Shown one piece after another: positions 28,930 through 38,020 of a stretch of DNA of 64,000 bases. A program made the position numbers and the translations under genes. Source of the DNA: Labilithrix sp. (GTDB lineage: Bacteria > Myxococcota_A > Polyangia > Polyangiales > Polyangiaceae); the NCBI GenBank assembly GCA_019637155.1, contig JAHBWE010000004.1, positions 434,001 through 498,000 of the forward strand. The letters run 5' to 3'. Positions within the stretch are counted from its first letter, which is position 1; each line of letters begins with the position of its first letter. Under the pieces are notes generated by a model. The model was not told the DNA's origin. It saw only the letters and a list, made by a program, of their open reading frames with translations, and did no database searches.

Positions 28930-31680
28930 ATGAGCAAAGTCGCGTCGGAAGTCCGTTCGTCGTTCCTCGATTACTTCAAGCGTCAGGGGCACGAGGTCGT
29001 CGCCTCGTCGTCGCTCGTTCCGCAGAACGATCCCACCCTCATGTTCGCCAACGCCGGCATGGTCCAGTTCAAAGACGTGTTCACCGGTCAGGACCGCCGT
29101 CCGTACACGCGCGCCACGTCGAGCCAGAAGTGCATCCGCATCTCGGGCAAGCACAACGACCTCGAGAACGTCGGCGTCACCGCGCGCCATCACACGTTCT
29201 TCGAGATGCTCGGCAACTTCTCGTTCGGCGACTACTTCAAGGAGGACGCGATCGCGTTCTCGTGGGAGCTCGTCACGAAGGAGTGGGGCATCTCGCCGAA
29301 CAAGCTCGTCGCGACGGTGTTCGGCGGCGCCGAGGGCGTCCCGGCCGACGACGAGGCGCGGGCGATCTGGAAGAAGGTGACGGGCTGGGGCGACGACCGC
29401 GTGCTCGGCATCCCCGGCGTGCCGGGCGACAACTTCTGGCAGATGGGCGAGACCGGTCCGTGCGGCCCCTCGACCGAGCTCCACTTCTTCACCGGCGACG
29501 GCGAGACGAACATCGCGTCGTTCGGCGAAGAGCCCACGCCCGACGGCAAGGGCTGGATGGAGATCTGGAACCTCGTCTTCATGCAGTTCGATCGCGCGGG
29601 CTCGGAGGCGGCGGGCTACACGCTGGCGCCGCTCCCGAAGCCGTGCGTCGACACCGGCGCGGGCCTCGAGCGCGTGACGAGCGTGCTCCAGGGCAAGACG
29701 AGCAACTACGAGACGGACCTCCTCCGCGCGCTCGTCGACAAGGCGGCGGTGATCGCGAAGAAGCCGTACGGCGGCACGCAAGCGGACGACGACGTCTCGA
29801 TGCGTGTCATCGCCGACCACGCGCGCCTCACCGCGTTCCTCATCGCGGAGGGGATCCAGCCCGACCGCGCCGGCCGCCCGTACGTGCTCCGCCGCGTGAT
29901 GCGCCGCGCGATCCGCCACGGCCACCGCCTCGGGATCAAGGAGCCGTTCCTGCACGAGGTCGCGCTCGAAGTCGTGAGCACGATGGGCGATCAGTACCCC
30001 GAGCTCCGCGAGCGCCAGGCGCTCATCGCGAGCGTCGCGGAGCAAGAGGAGGTCCGCTTCCGCGAGACGATCGACCGCGGTCTCAAGATCCTCGACGACG
30101 AGGTGGCGCGCCTCACGAGCGCGGGCCAGTCCACGATCCCGGGCAAGGTCGTCTTCGATCTCGAGGCGACCTACGGGTTCCCGAACGACCTCACCGACGT
30201 CATCGCGCGCGAGCGTCGGGTCCACATCGACTACGCGGGCTACAAGGACGAGCTCGAGAAGCACAAGAAGCTCTCCGAGGGCTCGAAGGTCGGCGACGAA
30301 GCGGTCGGCGACGTGTGGCGCCACGCGCAGCAGGCGCTCCGCGACGCGGCGGGCGGCAGCGACTCCGCGGCGGTGAAGTTCACCGGCTACGAGCGCGAAG
30401 AAGGGGAGGGGCGCGTCCTCTTCCTCGCCCACGGCGCCGAGCGCGCGACGACGGCGACGAAACACGCGAAGCAGGGCGAGAAGGTCGCGGTCGTCGTCGA
30501 CGAGACGCCGTTCTACGGCGAGTCGGGCGGGCAGGTCGGCGACCGCGGCGTCATCAAGACGAAGTCGGGCGGCAAGGTCCGCGTCGACGACACGCTGAAG
30601 CCGCTCACCGGCCTCGTCGTCCACGTCGGCGAGGTCGTCCTTGGCGAGATCCTCGAGGGCGACGCGGTGAAGCTCGAGGTCGATCACGCCGCGCGCACGG
30701 CGACGCGGCGCAACCACTCCGCGACGCACCTCCTCCACTGGGCGCTGCGCAAGGTCGTCGGCGAGAGCGCGCAGCAGAAGGGCTCGCTCGTCGCGCCCGA
30801 TCGCCTTCGCTTCGACTACTCCTCCGGCAAGCCGCTCACGGCGGAGCAGATCCAGCAGATCGAGGACCTCGTGAACGAGAAGATCCTCCTCGACGCGCCG
30901 GTGCTCACGGAGGTGCTCCCGCAGGCGGAGGCGAAGAAGCGCGGAGCGATGGCGATCTTCGAGGAGAAGTACGGCGACGTCGTGCGCGTCCTCACGATGA
31001 CGAAGGACTCGGTCGAGCTCTGCGGCGGCACGCACGCGCGCGCGCTCGGCGAGATCGGCATGTTCAAGATCCTCTCCGACAACGGCATCGCCGCGGGCGT
31101 CCGTCGCGTCGAGGCCGCGACGGGCCTCAACGCGCTCAAGTACGTGCGCGATCTCGAGGGCACGATGCGTCAGGCGGCGAGCCTCGTGAAGGCGGCGCCG
31201 AGCGAGCTGCCGGAGAAGATCGAGCGCCTCCTCGCCGACGCGAAGAAGCTCGACAAGGAGCTCGCGGAGGCGAAGCGCAAGGCGGCGATGGGCGGCGGCG
31301 GCAACGGCGGCGCCGGCGGCGGGCTCGACACGTGGGTGCAGAGTGCACGCACCACCTCCTTCGGCAAGGTGCTCTCGCTGAAGCTCGACGTCCCCGACAA
31401 CGCGATGCTGCGCGAGGTGGCGGAGAAGCTGCGCGACAAGCTCGGCGAGTCGGTCGTCCTCGTCGGCTCGGTCGCGGGCCCGAAGGCGATGCTGGTCCTC
31501 ACCGTCTCGAAGGCGCTGACGCAGCAGTTCAAGGCCGGCGATCTCATCCGCCCCATCGCCCAGATCCTCGGCGGCTCCGGCGGCGGCCGCCCCGACATGG
31601 CCCAAGCCGGCGGCACGGAGGTCGGCAAGATCGATGAAGCCCTCGGCAAGCTCTACGAGCTCGTCGGCGCCGCGGGCTGA
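28930..31680 (+). CDS. alaS: Alanyl-tRNA synthetase
   Basis: Charges tRNA-Ala; class II synthetase of 916 residues with the full domain set. The aminoacylation domain (GHEVVASSSLVP, FEMLGNFSFGDYFK) is followed by a tRNA-recognition region, an editing domain with RRNHSATHLLHWAL and CGGTHARALGEIG that clears Ser/Gly-tRNA-Ala, and a C-terminal coiled coil plus C-Ala domain. ATG 28930 is preferred over GTG 28906 because MSKVASEVRSS matches the usual start. An Uma2 gene converges downstream. Confidence 0.97.
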   Translation: MSKVASEVRSSFLDYFKRQGHEVVASSSLVPQNDPTLMFANAGMVQFKDVFTGQDRRPYTRATSSQKCIRISGKHNDLENVGVTARHHTFFEMLGNFSFGDYFKEDAIAFSWELVTKEWGISPNKLVATVFGGAEGVPADDEARAIWKKVTGWGDDRVLGIPGVPGDNFWQMGETGPCGPSTELHFFTGDGETNIASFGEEPTPDGKGWMEIWNLVFMQFDRAGSEAAGYTLAPLPKPCVDTGAGLERVTSVLQGKTSNYETDLLRALVDKAAVIAKKPYGGTQADDDVSMRVIADHARLTAFLIAEGIQPDRAGRPYVLRRVMRRAIRHGHRLGIKEPFLHEVALEVVSTMGDQYPELRERQALIASVAEQEEVRFRETIDRGLKILDDEVARLTSAGQSTIPGKVVFDLEATYGFPNDLTDVIARERRVHIDYAGYKDELEKHKKLSEGSKVGDEAVGDVWRHAQQALRDAAGGSDSAAVKFTGYEREEGEGRVLFLAHGAERATTATKHAKQGEKVAVVVDETPFYGESGGQVGDRGVIKTKSGGKVRVDDTLKPLTGLVVHVGEVVLGEILEGDAVKLEVDHAARTATRRNHSATHLLHWALRKVVGESAQQKGSLVAPDRLRFDYSSGKPLTAEQIQQIEDLVNEKILLDAPVLTEVLPQAEAKKRGAMAIFEEKYGDVVRVLTMTKDSVELCGGTHARALGEIGMFKILSDNGIAAGVRRVEAATGLNALKYVRDLEGTMRQAASLVKAAPSELPEKIERLLADAKKLDKELAEAKRKAAMGGGGNGGAGGGLDTWVQSARTTSFGKVLSLKLDVPDNAMLREVAEKLRDKLGESVVLVGSVAGPKAMLVLTVSKALTQQFKAGDLIRPIAQILGGSGGGRPDMAQAGGTEVGKIDEALGKLYELVGAAG

Positions 31681-31697
31681 GTCCGCCTCGGCGGCTC

Positions 31698-32486
31698 TTA
31701 TTTCTTCTTGAGCGCCTCGAGCTCGGCGCGCAGCTTCGCGTTCTCGGCCTCGACCTCCTCGCGCCGTCGCGCCTCTTCTTCACGCCGGCGTGCCTCTTCC
31801 TCGGCGCGTGTTTGGGCCTGCTCGAGCATGTCTTCGAGGCGCGAGATGAGCTCTTCGCTCTCGAGGAGCATCGCGGAGCCGGCGTAGAACCGGAGGCGGT
31901 CCTTCTGGACCTGCACCTCGAGCCCGAGCACGTTCGACGCGTAGAGGCCCGCTTGCGGGACGATGGGGGTGTAGGTCGTCGCGCTCGGCGTCGAGAGCCG
32001 ATAGGCGAAGAGGCTGTTCTTGCTTCGGTCGTAGAGGAAGTACTCGGGAATACCGAGCTGGGCATACCGAACGACGTTGCGCTCTGCGTCCTTCTTCCGA
32101 TCTCCGCCGACGTGGACTTCCATCACCCAGTCGAGACCGCGCCCCTCGGCGCTCACGATCCACTTGTCGCGATCGTGGTCCTCGACGTCCAGCACCGCGA
32201 GGAGATCCGGCGCGAACCGTGGAGCGTTCGGGTAGTACACCGGCAGCTCCGCGGCCAGGTACACACGACGCTTCGCGCTCGAGAAGTAGCTGCGGAGCGC
32301 GCCGAGCGTCTTCGTCTTCGCCTTGAAGTGCCGATCTCCCTCCGGCGGCGTCATCTCGGCGTCGGTCACCTCGCCCGGCAACGCTGCGACGACCGCCGCG
32401 CGCTCGGTCGACGAGAGCGCGTCCCACTCCTCCTGCGTCGGAGCCATCGGGAACCCGGCGGGGCTCAGGCGAATGGGGAGCGTCAT
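31698..32486 (-). CDS. Uma2-family protein B with C-terminal coiled coil
   Basis: The 262-residue product has the Uma2 nuclease-fold core (RFAPDLLAVLDV, LDWVMEVHVGG, then YAQLGIPEYFLYD) with Asp and Glu in place. The last 45 residues are a Glu/Arg-rich coiled coil (repeated RREEEA). TACGCT (32493-32498) ends 6 nt before the ATG, supporting this start over an upstream in-frame one. The neighbour at 32506 is another Uma2 protein with its own coiled-coil tail, and each has its own -10-like box. Confidence 0.85.
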   Translation of the reverse strand: MTLPIRLSPAGFPMAPTQEEWDALSSTERAAVVAALPGEVTDAEMTPPEGDRHFKAKTKTLGALRSYFSSAKRRVYLAAELPVYYPNAPRFAPDLLAVLDVEDHDRDKWIVSAEGRGLDWVMEVHVGGDRKKDAERNVVRYAQLGIPEYFLYDRSKNSLFAYRLSTPSATTYTPIVPQAGLYASNVLGLEVQVQKDRLRFYAGSAMLLESEELISRLEDMLEQAQTRAEEEARRREEEARRREEVEAENAKLRAELEALKKK

Positions 32487-32505
32487 CCGACGAGCGTACC
32501 AGCGC

Positions 32506-33255
32506 TCAGGCGTCGGGATCGACGCCCAGCGCACGGAGCTTCGCGGCGAGCTGGTCTGCGCGCTGCTTCTCGGTCTCTGCGCGCTGCTTCTCGGTCTCTG
32601 CGCGCTGCTTCTCGGTCTCTGCGCGCTCCGCGCCGGTCGGGATGAGGTTTCCTTCGAGGTCGGTCCAGCGCAGCCAACGCTCGCGGATACCCTCGAGCTC
32701 GCCCTCCCAGACGACGAGGCCGAGCCCGATCTTCTCGAAGCGAGCGGCCGGATGCATCACGTACGTGACGCCGTCGAGCGCGAAGGCGCTCAGCTCCTGT
32801 TTCGAGAGCTTCTTGAGCGGGTCGAAGACGACGTAGTGCGCGACGCGCATGCGCTCGTAGTCGCGGAGCTTGGCGCTCAGCTCGTCGCCTTCGGTGTCGG
32901 AGACGATCTCGATCGCGATGTCGGGCGGCTTGCCGAACTCCCAGATGAAGTACGACCGGAGGCGATCGGGACCCGTGAGCGCGGGCGGATCGACGTCGAG
33001 GCTCAGGAAGACGTCCGGCACGATCGCGGGGTTGCGAGCGACCGCGAAGACGCCGACGTTCATCGCGGCGAGGAAGCGGCGTCCCTCCGGCGGCGTCCAG
33101 CTCTCGTAGAGCGTCGCGGTGAGGAGGCGCATCTGCTTCTCGGAGAGGAAGCTGTCCACCGGTTTTCCGTCCTCGGTGATGAGGTGGCTGACGTCGGGCG
33201 CGGGCGGCAGCCACGCGTCATCGGGGGTCGACCCAGGCTTCGCGTGTTGAGCCAT
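32506..33255 (-). CDS. Uma2-family protein C with heptad-repeat tail
   Basis: The 249-residue Uma2 protein has its core in AIVPDVFLSLDV, PDIAIEIVSDTEGDELSAKL (Glu and Lys) and HYVVFDP. The tail carries three exact copies of the heptad AETEKQR, encoded by a 21-bp tandem repeat at about 32559-32622, forming a short coiled coil. Repeat number is likely to vary between strains by slippage. TATCCT (33262-33267) ends 6 nt before the ATG. The start codon context repeats TATCCTCGA twice within 30 bp. Confidence 0.85.
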   Translation of the reverse strand: MAQHAKPGSTPDDAWLPPAPDVSHLITEDGKPVDSFLSEKQMRLLTATLYESWTPPEGRRFLAAMNVGVFAVARNPAIVPDVFLSLDVDPPALTGPDRLRSYFIWEFGKPPDIAIEIVSDTEGDELSAKLRDYERMRVAHYVVFDPLKKLSKQELSAFALDGVTYVMHPAARFEKIGLGLVVWEGELEGIRERWLRWTDLEGNLIPTGAERAETEKQRAETEKQRAETEKQRADQLAAKLRALGVDPDA

Positions 33256-33326
33256 GACTCGAGGATACCGCACCGCGGACGTCGAGGATACGCGACGCCG
33301 TTCGCGCACCCGCGCATGAGGAAGGG

Positions 33327-33785
33327 CTACGTCTTCGCGAGGCGGGTCAGGATCGCGGCGTAGCTGCGGACGGCGTCGATGCGGTCGTCGAGCGACGCGC
33401 TCTCGTCCGTCGCCTTCGCCGCGAGCGCGCGCAGCTCGACGCGCTCACCACGCGTCGGTCGTCGAGCCGCTCTCGCCGCGGCCGCGCGCGCGCCCGCCGT
33501 CTTCGCGTTCGACCCGCCGGCCTTGACGCTCGGCGGTCGGCCGACGCGCACGCTGCGCTCGATCGGCGCGCGAAAGAGCTCGAGCACCGGCACTCCGAGC
33601 GCAGTGGCGAATCGGCCGAGCGTCGAGAGCGTCGGGTTCGCGACGCCCTGCTCGACGTGCGCGTAGTTCCCGACCTCCACGCCGATCCGTTCCGCGAGCG
33701 CTTCCTGCGTGAGGCCTTGCTCGCGGCGAAGCTCGCGCAGTCGCGCGCCGACGGCGCGACACAGCTGGTCGTCCCGGCGAGCCAT
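33327..33785 (-). CDS. XRE-family transcriptional regulator
   Basis: The 152-residue product opens with a helix-turn-helix of the Cro/C1 (XRE) type (LRELRREQGLTQEALAERIG then NYAHVEQGVANPTLSTLGRF). The C-terminal 80 residues are basic and Ala-rich with no sensor domain. Proteins like this control small local units or serve as antitoxin-like repressors. It lies in a run of regulators with the S24-type repressor at 33885, suggesting a mobile or phage-derived control module, though no phage genes are present. Confidence 0.8.
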   Translation of the reverse strand: MARRDDQLCRAVGARLRELRREQGLTQEALAERIGVEVGNYAHVEQGVANPTLSTLGRFATALGVPVLELFRAPIERSVRVGRPPSVKAGGSNAKTAGARAAAARAARRPTRGERVELRALAAKATDESASLDDRIDAVRSYAAILTRLAKT

Positions 33786-33884
33786 CGCTCCGAAATCGCT
33801 CGTCGCGGCTCGTCAAAACAGAGTGGCATATGACTACATGCGCTCGTCCTCGCGCTGCCCCACTCCACGTCTTCGGCGACGTCC

Positions 33885-34664
33885 TCAGCGAGGGGCCGGC
33901 TCCGGCGGCGCCAGCACGGAGACGAGCTCGGCGATGATGCGAAGGTCGCCGTTGCGGTCGTCGATGACGATCGGCGGAAAGTCCGGGTTGAGCGAGCGCA
34001 GCGTGATCCGCCGCGAGTCGTCGCGTCGCTTCTTCGCCTCGATCTGTTTCAGGGCGAACGGTCCTTCGAGCCCCTCCTCCTCGATCGCGCTGTGCGCCAC
34101 GAGGAAGATGCGATCGCGGTACGGCTGCGGTCCCGGCGGTCCGAAGAGGCAGATCGCGCCGTCGGGGACGCGCGGCTCCATCGATCGTCCCTCGATCGAG
34201 GCGACGAACTGTCCCTTCGGCGGCTCTCCTCGGCGGTTCAGCGTCACCCATCCGAGGGCCTCGACGGAGCGGGCGGACCCGAACGCCGAGCCGGCGGCGG
34301 CGCGGATCGTGGTGAGCGGCACCGCGGCGATCGATCGGCGCCCGGGCGCGCTCGCGGCTCGCACGCGGTACCCGGCGGCCTCGAGGCGCGCGATGGCGGC
34401 CGGCACCACGGCCGTGGCGCCGGTGTCTCGCTCCGCGGCCGCGACGCCGAGGAGCGTGCCGGGTGTCGTCTCGAGCGCGACGGCGATGCGTTCCAGCGTC
34501 GCGAGCGTGAGGTTCTGCGCCCCGGACTCGATCCGCTGCACGTTCTTCGTCGCCAGCTCGAGCCGCTCCGCGAGCGCCTCCTGCGTCAGCCCGAGCGCTC
34601 GACGCCGCGCCGCGATCGCACGAGCGACGCGATAAATCAGGCCTTCGGAGCTGGGCACGCGCAC
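33885..34664 (-). CDS. S24-peptidase repressor (LexA/C2-like) with XRE HTH
   Basis: N-terminal XRE helix-turn-helix (residues 10-70: RRALGLTQEALAERL), then a Ser/Lys-dyad S24 peptidase domain. Ser161 lies in EGRSMEPRVPDG and Lys206 in FALKQIEA; an Ala-Gly pair at 124-125 is a plausible autocleavage site. In this family, DNA damage promotes self-cleavage and derepression. The GTG start is tentative. Upstream, CCATC-6 nt-GATGG near 34702 is a weak candidate operator. It could be a prophage-style switch or a stand-alone stress repressor. Confidence 0.82.
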   Translation of the reverse strand: MRVPSSEGLIYRVARAIAARRRALGLTQEALAERLELATKNVQRIESGAQNLTLATLERIAVALETTPGTLLGVAAAERDTGATAVVPAAIARLEAAGYRVRAASAPGRRSIAAVPLTTIRAAAGSAFGSARSVEALGWVTLNRRGEPPKGQFVASIEGRSMEPRVPDGAICLFGPPGPQPYRDRIFLVAHSAIEEEGLEGPFALKQIEAKKRRDDSRRITLRSLNPDFPPIVIDDRNGDLRIIAELVSVLAPPEPAPR

Positions 34665-34840
34665 GCGAACGAGTTGGGCGCGAATGAAGGTACCTTGACC
34701 ACCATCCTAAACGATGGGTTATTGTCGAAGCGCGGACCTACAATGCTTGGGTTGCGACTCTCCACCTCAGCGTGGAGATCGTGAAGGAGATGGGACGGCA
34801 AGCGGACGAGCGGCCCCGACGCCGTGATGCGCTCGGTGCT

Positions 34841-35338
34841 TCAGCGCGGCGTGGCGGTCGCGCGGTCGACCTCGACGTGGACGTGGTCGACGTGCGGGTT
34901 CGGGCCCGTGTACGGACGTGACGTCGCGCCGTCCGGCGTGATCCGCCAGAGCGTGTGGTTCCAGATCACGAGCTGCACGCCGAGCTCGCTCGCGTGGGTG
35001 ACGACGTAGTCGGCGATCCGATCGCCGAGCTCGCCGGACGCGTCGACGTCGAGCGCGCGACCCACCGCGTGGAGCGAGAGCTCCTTCGCGTTCGCCGTGT
35101 TCGCGCGGCACGAGTAGCCGCCGAACGTCGTGTCGAACTGGGCCTCGAGCCGCTCGCCCAGCTCCTTCGTTCCCGGCTTGAGGCCGCCCGCGCATCCCTC
35201 GTCGCCGACGCCTTCGTACACGCCCATCGCGTCGGACGCAGGCGGTGTCCACGTGTCGCCCTCCGCGACGTCTTCCGCGCACCCGACGACGGCGACGGCG
35301 ACCACGACACCGAACGCGAGGAGCCGCGACGCTTCCAC
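34841..35338 (-). CDS. Secreted M15-like peptidase domain lipoprotein
   Basis: The 165-residue product has a signal ending VAVVGC and a C-terminal domain with ELSLHAVGRALDVDA and NPHVDHVHVEV. The His, Asp and His-x-His pattern is that of the M15 (VanY/D-alanyl-D-alanine carboxypeptidase-like, ARB-07466-type) family, zinc enzymes trimming cell-wall peptides. The Cys residues before it may form a disulfide. Cell wall remodelling or prey lysis is inferred. The GTG start is tentative. Confidence 0.7.
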   Translation of the reverse strand: MEASRLLAFGVVVAVAVVGCAEDVAEGDTWTPPASDAMGVYEGVGDEGCAGGLKPGTKELGERLEAQFDTTFGGYSCRANTANAKELSLHAVGRALDVDASGELGDRIADYVVTHASELGVQLVIWNHTLWRITPDGATSRPYTGPNPHVDHVHVEVDRATATPR

Positions 35339-35557
35339 CCGTACGCTCTATCGCGCGGCCTGCCATCGGCAACCTTCACGCCGCGAGGTGAGCGCGTTGA
35401 GACACCTGGTCTTCGCCGTATCCATGCCGCGCCCCCGCAGCGGGAAGGCGACCGCGAGCATCGGCGCGACGATCCCGATCGAGCGGTTCTGGGTCAACCT
35501 CGATCGCCTCGCGCCGGCCAAAACCACGGCTTCTTTCGGGGTTGCGGACGGGCGTGC

Positions 35558-35567
35558 TGTCATGACA
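35558..35567. promoter_or_regulatory. Palindrome upstream of the kinase gene
   Basis: TGTCATGACA is a perfect 10-bp palindrome 26 bp before the kinase start. Position and symmetry fit an operator, but no family is assigned. Confidence 0.35.
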
Positions 35568-35593
35568 CGCTTCCGTAAGAGCCTTCTTCCCTA

Positions 35594-37312
35594 ATGACTG
35601 AGACGCAGCGCAGCACGCCGCCCCCGATCTCGCATGGGACGGTCATCAACGACCGCTACGAGATTCGCCAGAGCCTCGGCAAAGGAGGCATGGGCGAGGT
35701 GTTTCTCGCGTACGACCGCACGACGCAGCAGCCGGTCGCGCTCAAGATCGTTCGCGAAGAAGCGCGCATGCCGGGCGACGACGAGGCGCTGCGCCAGGAG
35801 CTGATCCTCGCGCGCTCCGTCTCGAACCCCAACGTCTGCCGCGTCCACGATCTCGCTCCGTCACCGTACGGCCCCATCCTCGTGATGGAGCACATCACCG
35901 GGCAGACGCTGCACACGCATATCCGCCGCAAAAAAGCCCAGGGCGGATACACCTCCGACGAGTTCCGCCGCATCGCGTCCGACGTCTGCCAGGGCGTGGC
36001 CGCCATCCACGCGACCGGCCTCGTGCACGGCGACCTCAAGCCCGGCAACGTCATGGTCACGTCGAACCCGGACGGGTCGATCGGCAAGGCGATCGTCCTC
36101 GACTTCGGCTTCGCCAAAGAGCGCGCGCGTCTGTCGGCGCGTCGGCCCGGCGCTCCGCCCGACGGCGGCACCCCGAACTACATGGCGCCCGAGCGCATCC
36201 GCTCCGGCGGCGCCTCTATCGAGGACGATCTCTACGCCCTCGGCCTCACGCTCTGGGAGATGTGGACCTGCCGCGTCCCCGAGCCCGGCTACAAGCCGCG
36301 CGCGAAGCCGATGCGCCAGCAGATCATGTTCGACGTGCCGGCTGGGCTCAGCGTCGACGAGATCAAACAGATCTTCCGCTGCCTCTCGGACGACGCGTCG
36401 CAGCGACTGCCCGCGCGTCACCTCCGCTTCTTCAACCCGGTCCAGCTCACGACGAACCCGGTGCAGGTCGCGCGCGAGCGCCTCGATCCCGGGCCGCCGC
36501 CGGGACGCAACGCGCAGTCGGCCTTCACGCCCTCGGCGCAGGGGCTGCTCGCGACCTTCGCGACGAACGCGCCCGAGTTCGTCGGCGAGCTCATCGCGCT
36601 CGATCGCCCCACGCTCAGCATCGGCCGCCGCGCCGACGTCGACATCGTCGTGCCGGAGGCCACGGTGTCGGGGCATCACGCGAACTGCAAGTGGCAGGCG
36701 GGCTCGTGGCAGATCGAGGACCTCGGGTCGACGAACGGCACGTACGTCGAGCACACGTACGAGCGGAAGAAGGTCGTCAACCTGATGCACGGCGGAGAGT
36801 TCCAGCTCGGCGAGTTGCGCCTCAAGCTCGTGAGCTTCCCGCGCGAGAGCCCGCATCACAAACGCGCGCGCCAGTACCTCACCCGGCGCGACGGCCTCAC
36901 CGGCCTCCTCCTCCGCGACAACTTCCTGAAGGCGCTCGATGAAGAGGCGGCCTACAGCGAGTGGATCGAGCAGCCGCTCAGCATCGCGCGCTACGAGATC
37001 CGCGGCCCGAACCGCCTCGTCTCCGATCGCCCCACCATCCTCGAGATGCTCGCCTTCCGCCGCGCCGCGCTGCGCGTCATCGAGCTCACCGACATGCTGC
37101 TCCTCTCGCTCATCGCCGTCACGGCGGGGCGCACCGGGCCGCTCCGCTTCGCGGTCTGCATGACGGGCCCCGGCCCGCAGGAGGCGCGGAACCTCGTCGA
37201 GCAGGTGGTCGGGCAGGTGCAGGGAATGCTGCCGGAGGGGCTCGATCTCGTCGCGTCGATCGCGCGCTACGAGCCCGGCATGCAGGTCCGCTCGCTCGTC
37301 GATCCGACGTAA
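35594..37312 (+). CDS. Ser/Thr protein kinase with FHA and degenerate GGDEF-like domains
   Basis: Residues 22-280 form a Hanks-type kinase: GKGGMGEVF loop, Lys51 (VALKIV), catalytic Asp147 in HGDLKPGN (the usual HRD Arg is Gly), DFG at 170-172 and APE at 198-200. Residues 338-410 are an FHA domain (LSIGRRADVDIVV, GSTNGTYV) that reads phosphothreonine. Residues 431-570 begin RDGLTGLLLRDNFLKAL, the N-terminal signature of GGDEF diguanylate cyclases, but the GG(D/E)EF loop is not found, so it is probably a nucleotide or signal-binding remnant. The kinase thus combines phospho-output, phospho-reading and a cyclase-like module. A membrane protein follows 9 bp later. Confidence 0.9.
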   Translation: MTETQRSTPPPISHGTVINDRYEIRQSLGKGGMGEVFLAYDRTTQQPVALKIVREEARMPGDDEALRQELILARSVSNPNVCRVHDLAPSPYGPILVMEHITGQTLHTHIRRKKAQGGYTSDEFRRIASDVCQGVAAIHATGLVHGDLKPGNVMVTSNPDGSIGKAIVLDFGFAKERARLSARRPGAPPDGGTPNYMAPERIRSGGASIEDDLYALGLTLWEMWTCRVPEPGYKPRAKPMRQQIMFDVPAGLSVDEIKQIFRCLSDDASQRLPARHLRFFNPVQLTTNPVQVARERLDPGPPPGRNAQSAFTPSAQGLLATFATNAPEFVGELIALDRPTLSIGRRADVDIVVPEATVSGHHANCKWQAGSWQIEDLGSTNGTYVEHTYERKKVVNLMHGGEFQLGELRLKLVSFPRESPHHKRARQYLTRRDGLTGLLLRDNFLKALDEEAAYSEWIEQPLSIARYEIRGPNRLVSDRPTILEMLAFRRAALRVIELTDMLLLSLIAVTAGRTGPLRFAVCMTGPGPQEARNLVEQVVGQVQGMLPEGLDLVASIARYEPGMQVRSLVDPT

Positions 37313-37321
37313 GGCCGCGCC

Positions 37322-38020
37322 ATGGCGGAGCAGCCGTCCCCGCCGAGCGTGAGCCCGACCGTTGGTCATGACGCGCTCGGAAGACCGACTGCGTCGCGCA
37401 TGTCCGTGCCGCCGAGCGAGCCGCGCTCGTCGCGCGCGAGCTTCGACGCGCTCGACGCGCACGTCGATCGTCCGGCACGCATCCAGATGATCGTCGCGCT
37501 CATCCTCGGGCTCGTGCTCGTCGCGATCCCGCTCTACCTATGGCGGCGTCCGCGCGCGGAGTCGATCTCGGCGACGATCGGCACGACCGACGCGGGCGCG
37601 CTCCCCGCCGTCACCGCGGGCGGCCCGGGCTCGGCGCCGGACGAGAAGCTGACCCTCGGCGATCCGAAGGTCGTCTCGTGCCATGACGCCGGCCCGAAGA
37701 CGACGCCGCCGGAGAAGTGCGATCACCTGCCGGAGATCGAGCGCCTCTTCGCGAAGGCGATCGAGGACAGCGCCGGGTGTGCGTCGAAGGATCCCGGCGG
37801 CGGCTCGATCGTGTGGGTCCTCGACGTCACGTTCAAGCGGAAGACCGCCCTCGCGATGGCGGCCAAGGCCGGCAACACGATGAAGAGCAAGAAGGTCATC
37901 TCTTCATGCGAGAAGACGCTGCGCGCTAAGCTTCCATCGTTGCCGTACGACACCACGAAACACGAGCACGCACGCTACTTCCTCTCGATCACCGCGACGT
38001 ACCCGGGGGCGTCGCGGTGA
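37322..38020 (+). CDS. Single-pass membrane protein with Cys-paired extracellular domain
   Basis: The 232-residue product has a Ser/Pro-rich cytoplasmic tail, one membrane helix (around IVALILGLVLVAIPLYLW), and an external domain with four Cys residues and the block GGGSIVWVLDVTFKRKTA. The family is not recognised. It directly follows the kinase, which may phosphorylate its Ser-rich tail; this is inference from position. Its stop overlaps the next gene's GTG by 4 nt. Confidence 0.55.
   Translation: MAEQPSPPSVSPTVGHDALGRPTASRMSVPPSEPRSSRASFDALDAHVDRPARIQMIVALILGLVLVAIPLYLWRRPRAESISATIGTTDAGALPAVTAGGPGSAPDEKLTLGDPKVVSCHDAGPKTTPPEKCDHLPEIERLFAKAIEDSAGCASKDPGGGSIVWVLDVTFKRKTALAMAAKAGNTMKSKKVISSCEKTLRAKLPSLPYDTTKHEHARYFLSITATYPGASR

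Noticed and set aside
28321..31605. Very long antisense open frame opposite alaS
   Set aside because: High-GC shadow of alaS; only its 3' end (28321-28878) is real and is the Uma2 gene.
35339..35593. Minus-strand frame of 71 codons
   Set aside because: No start signal, no recognisable features, and composition like a shadow frame.
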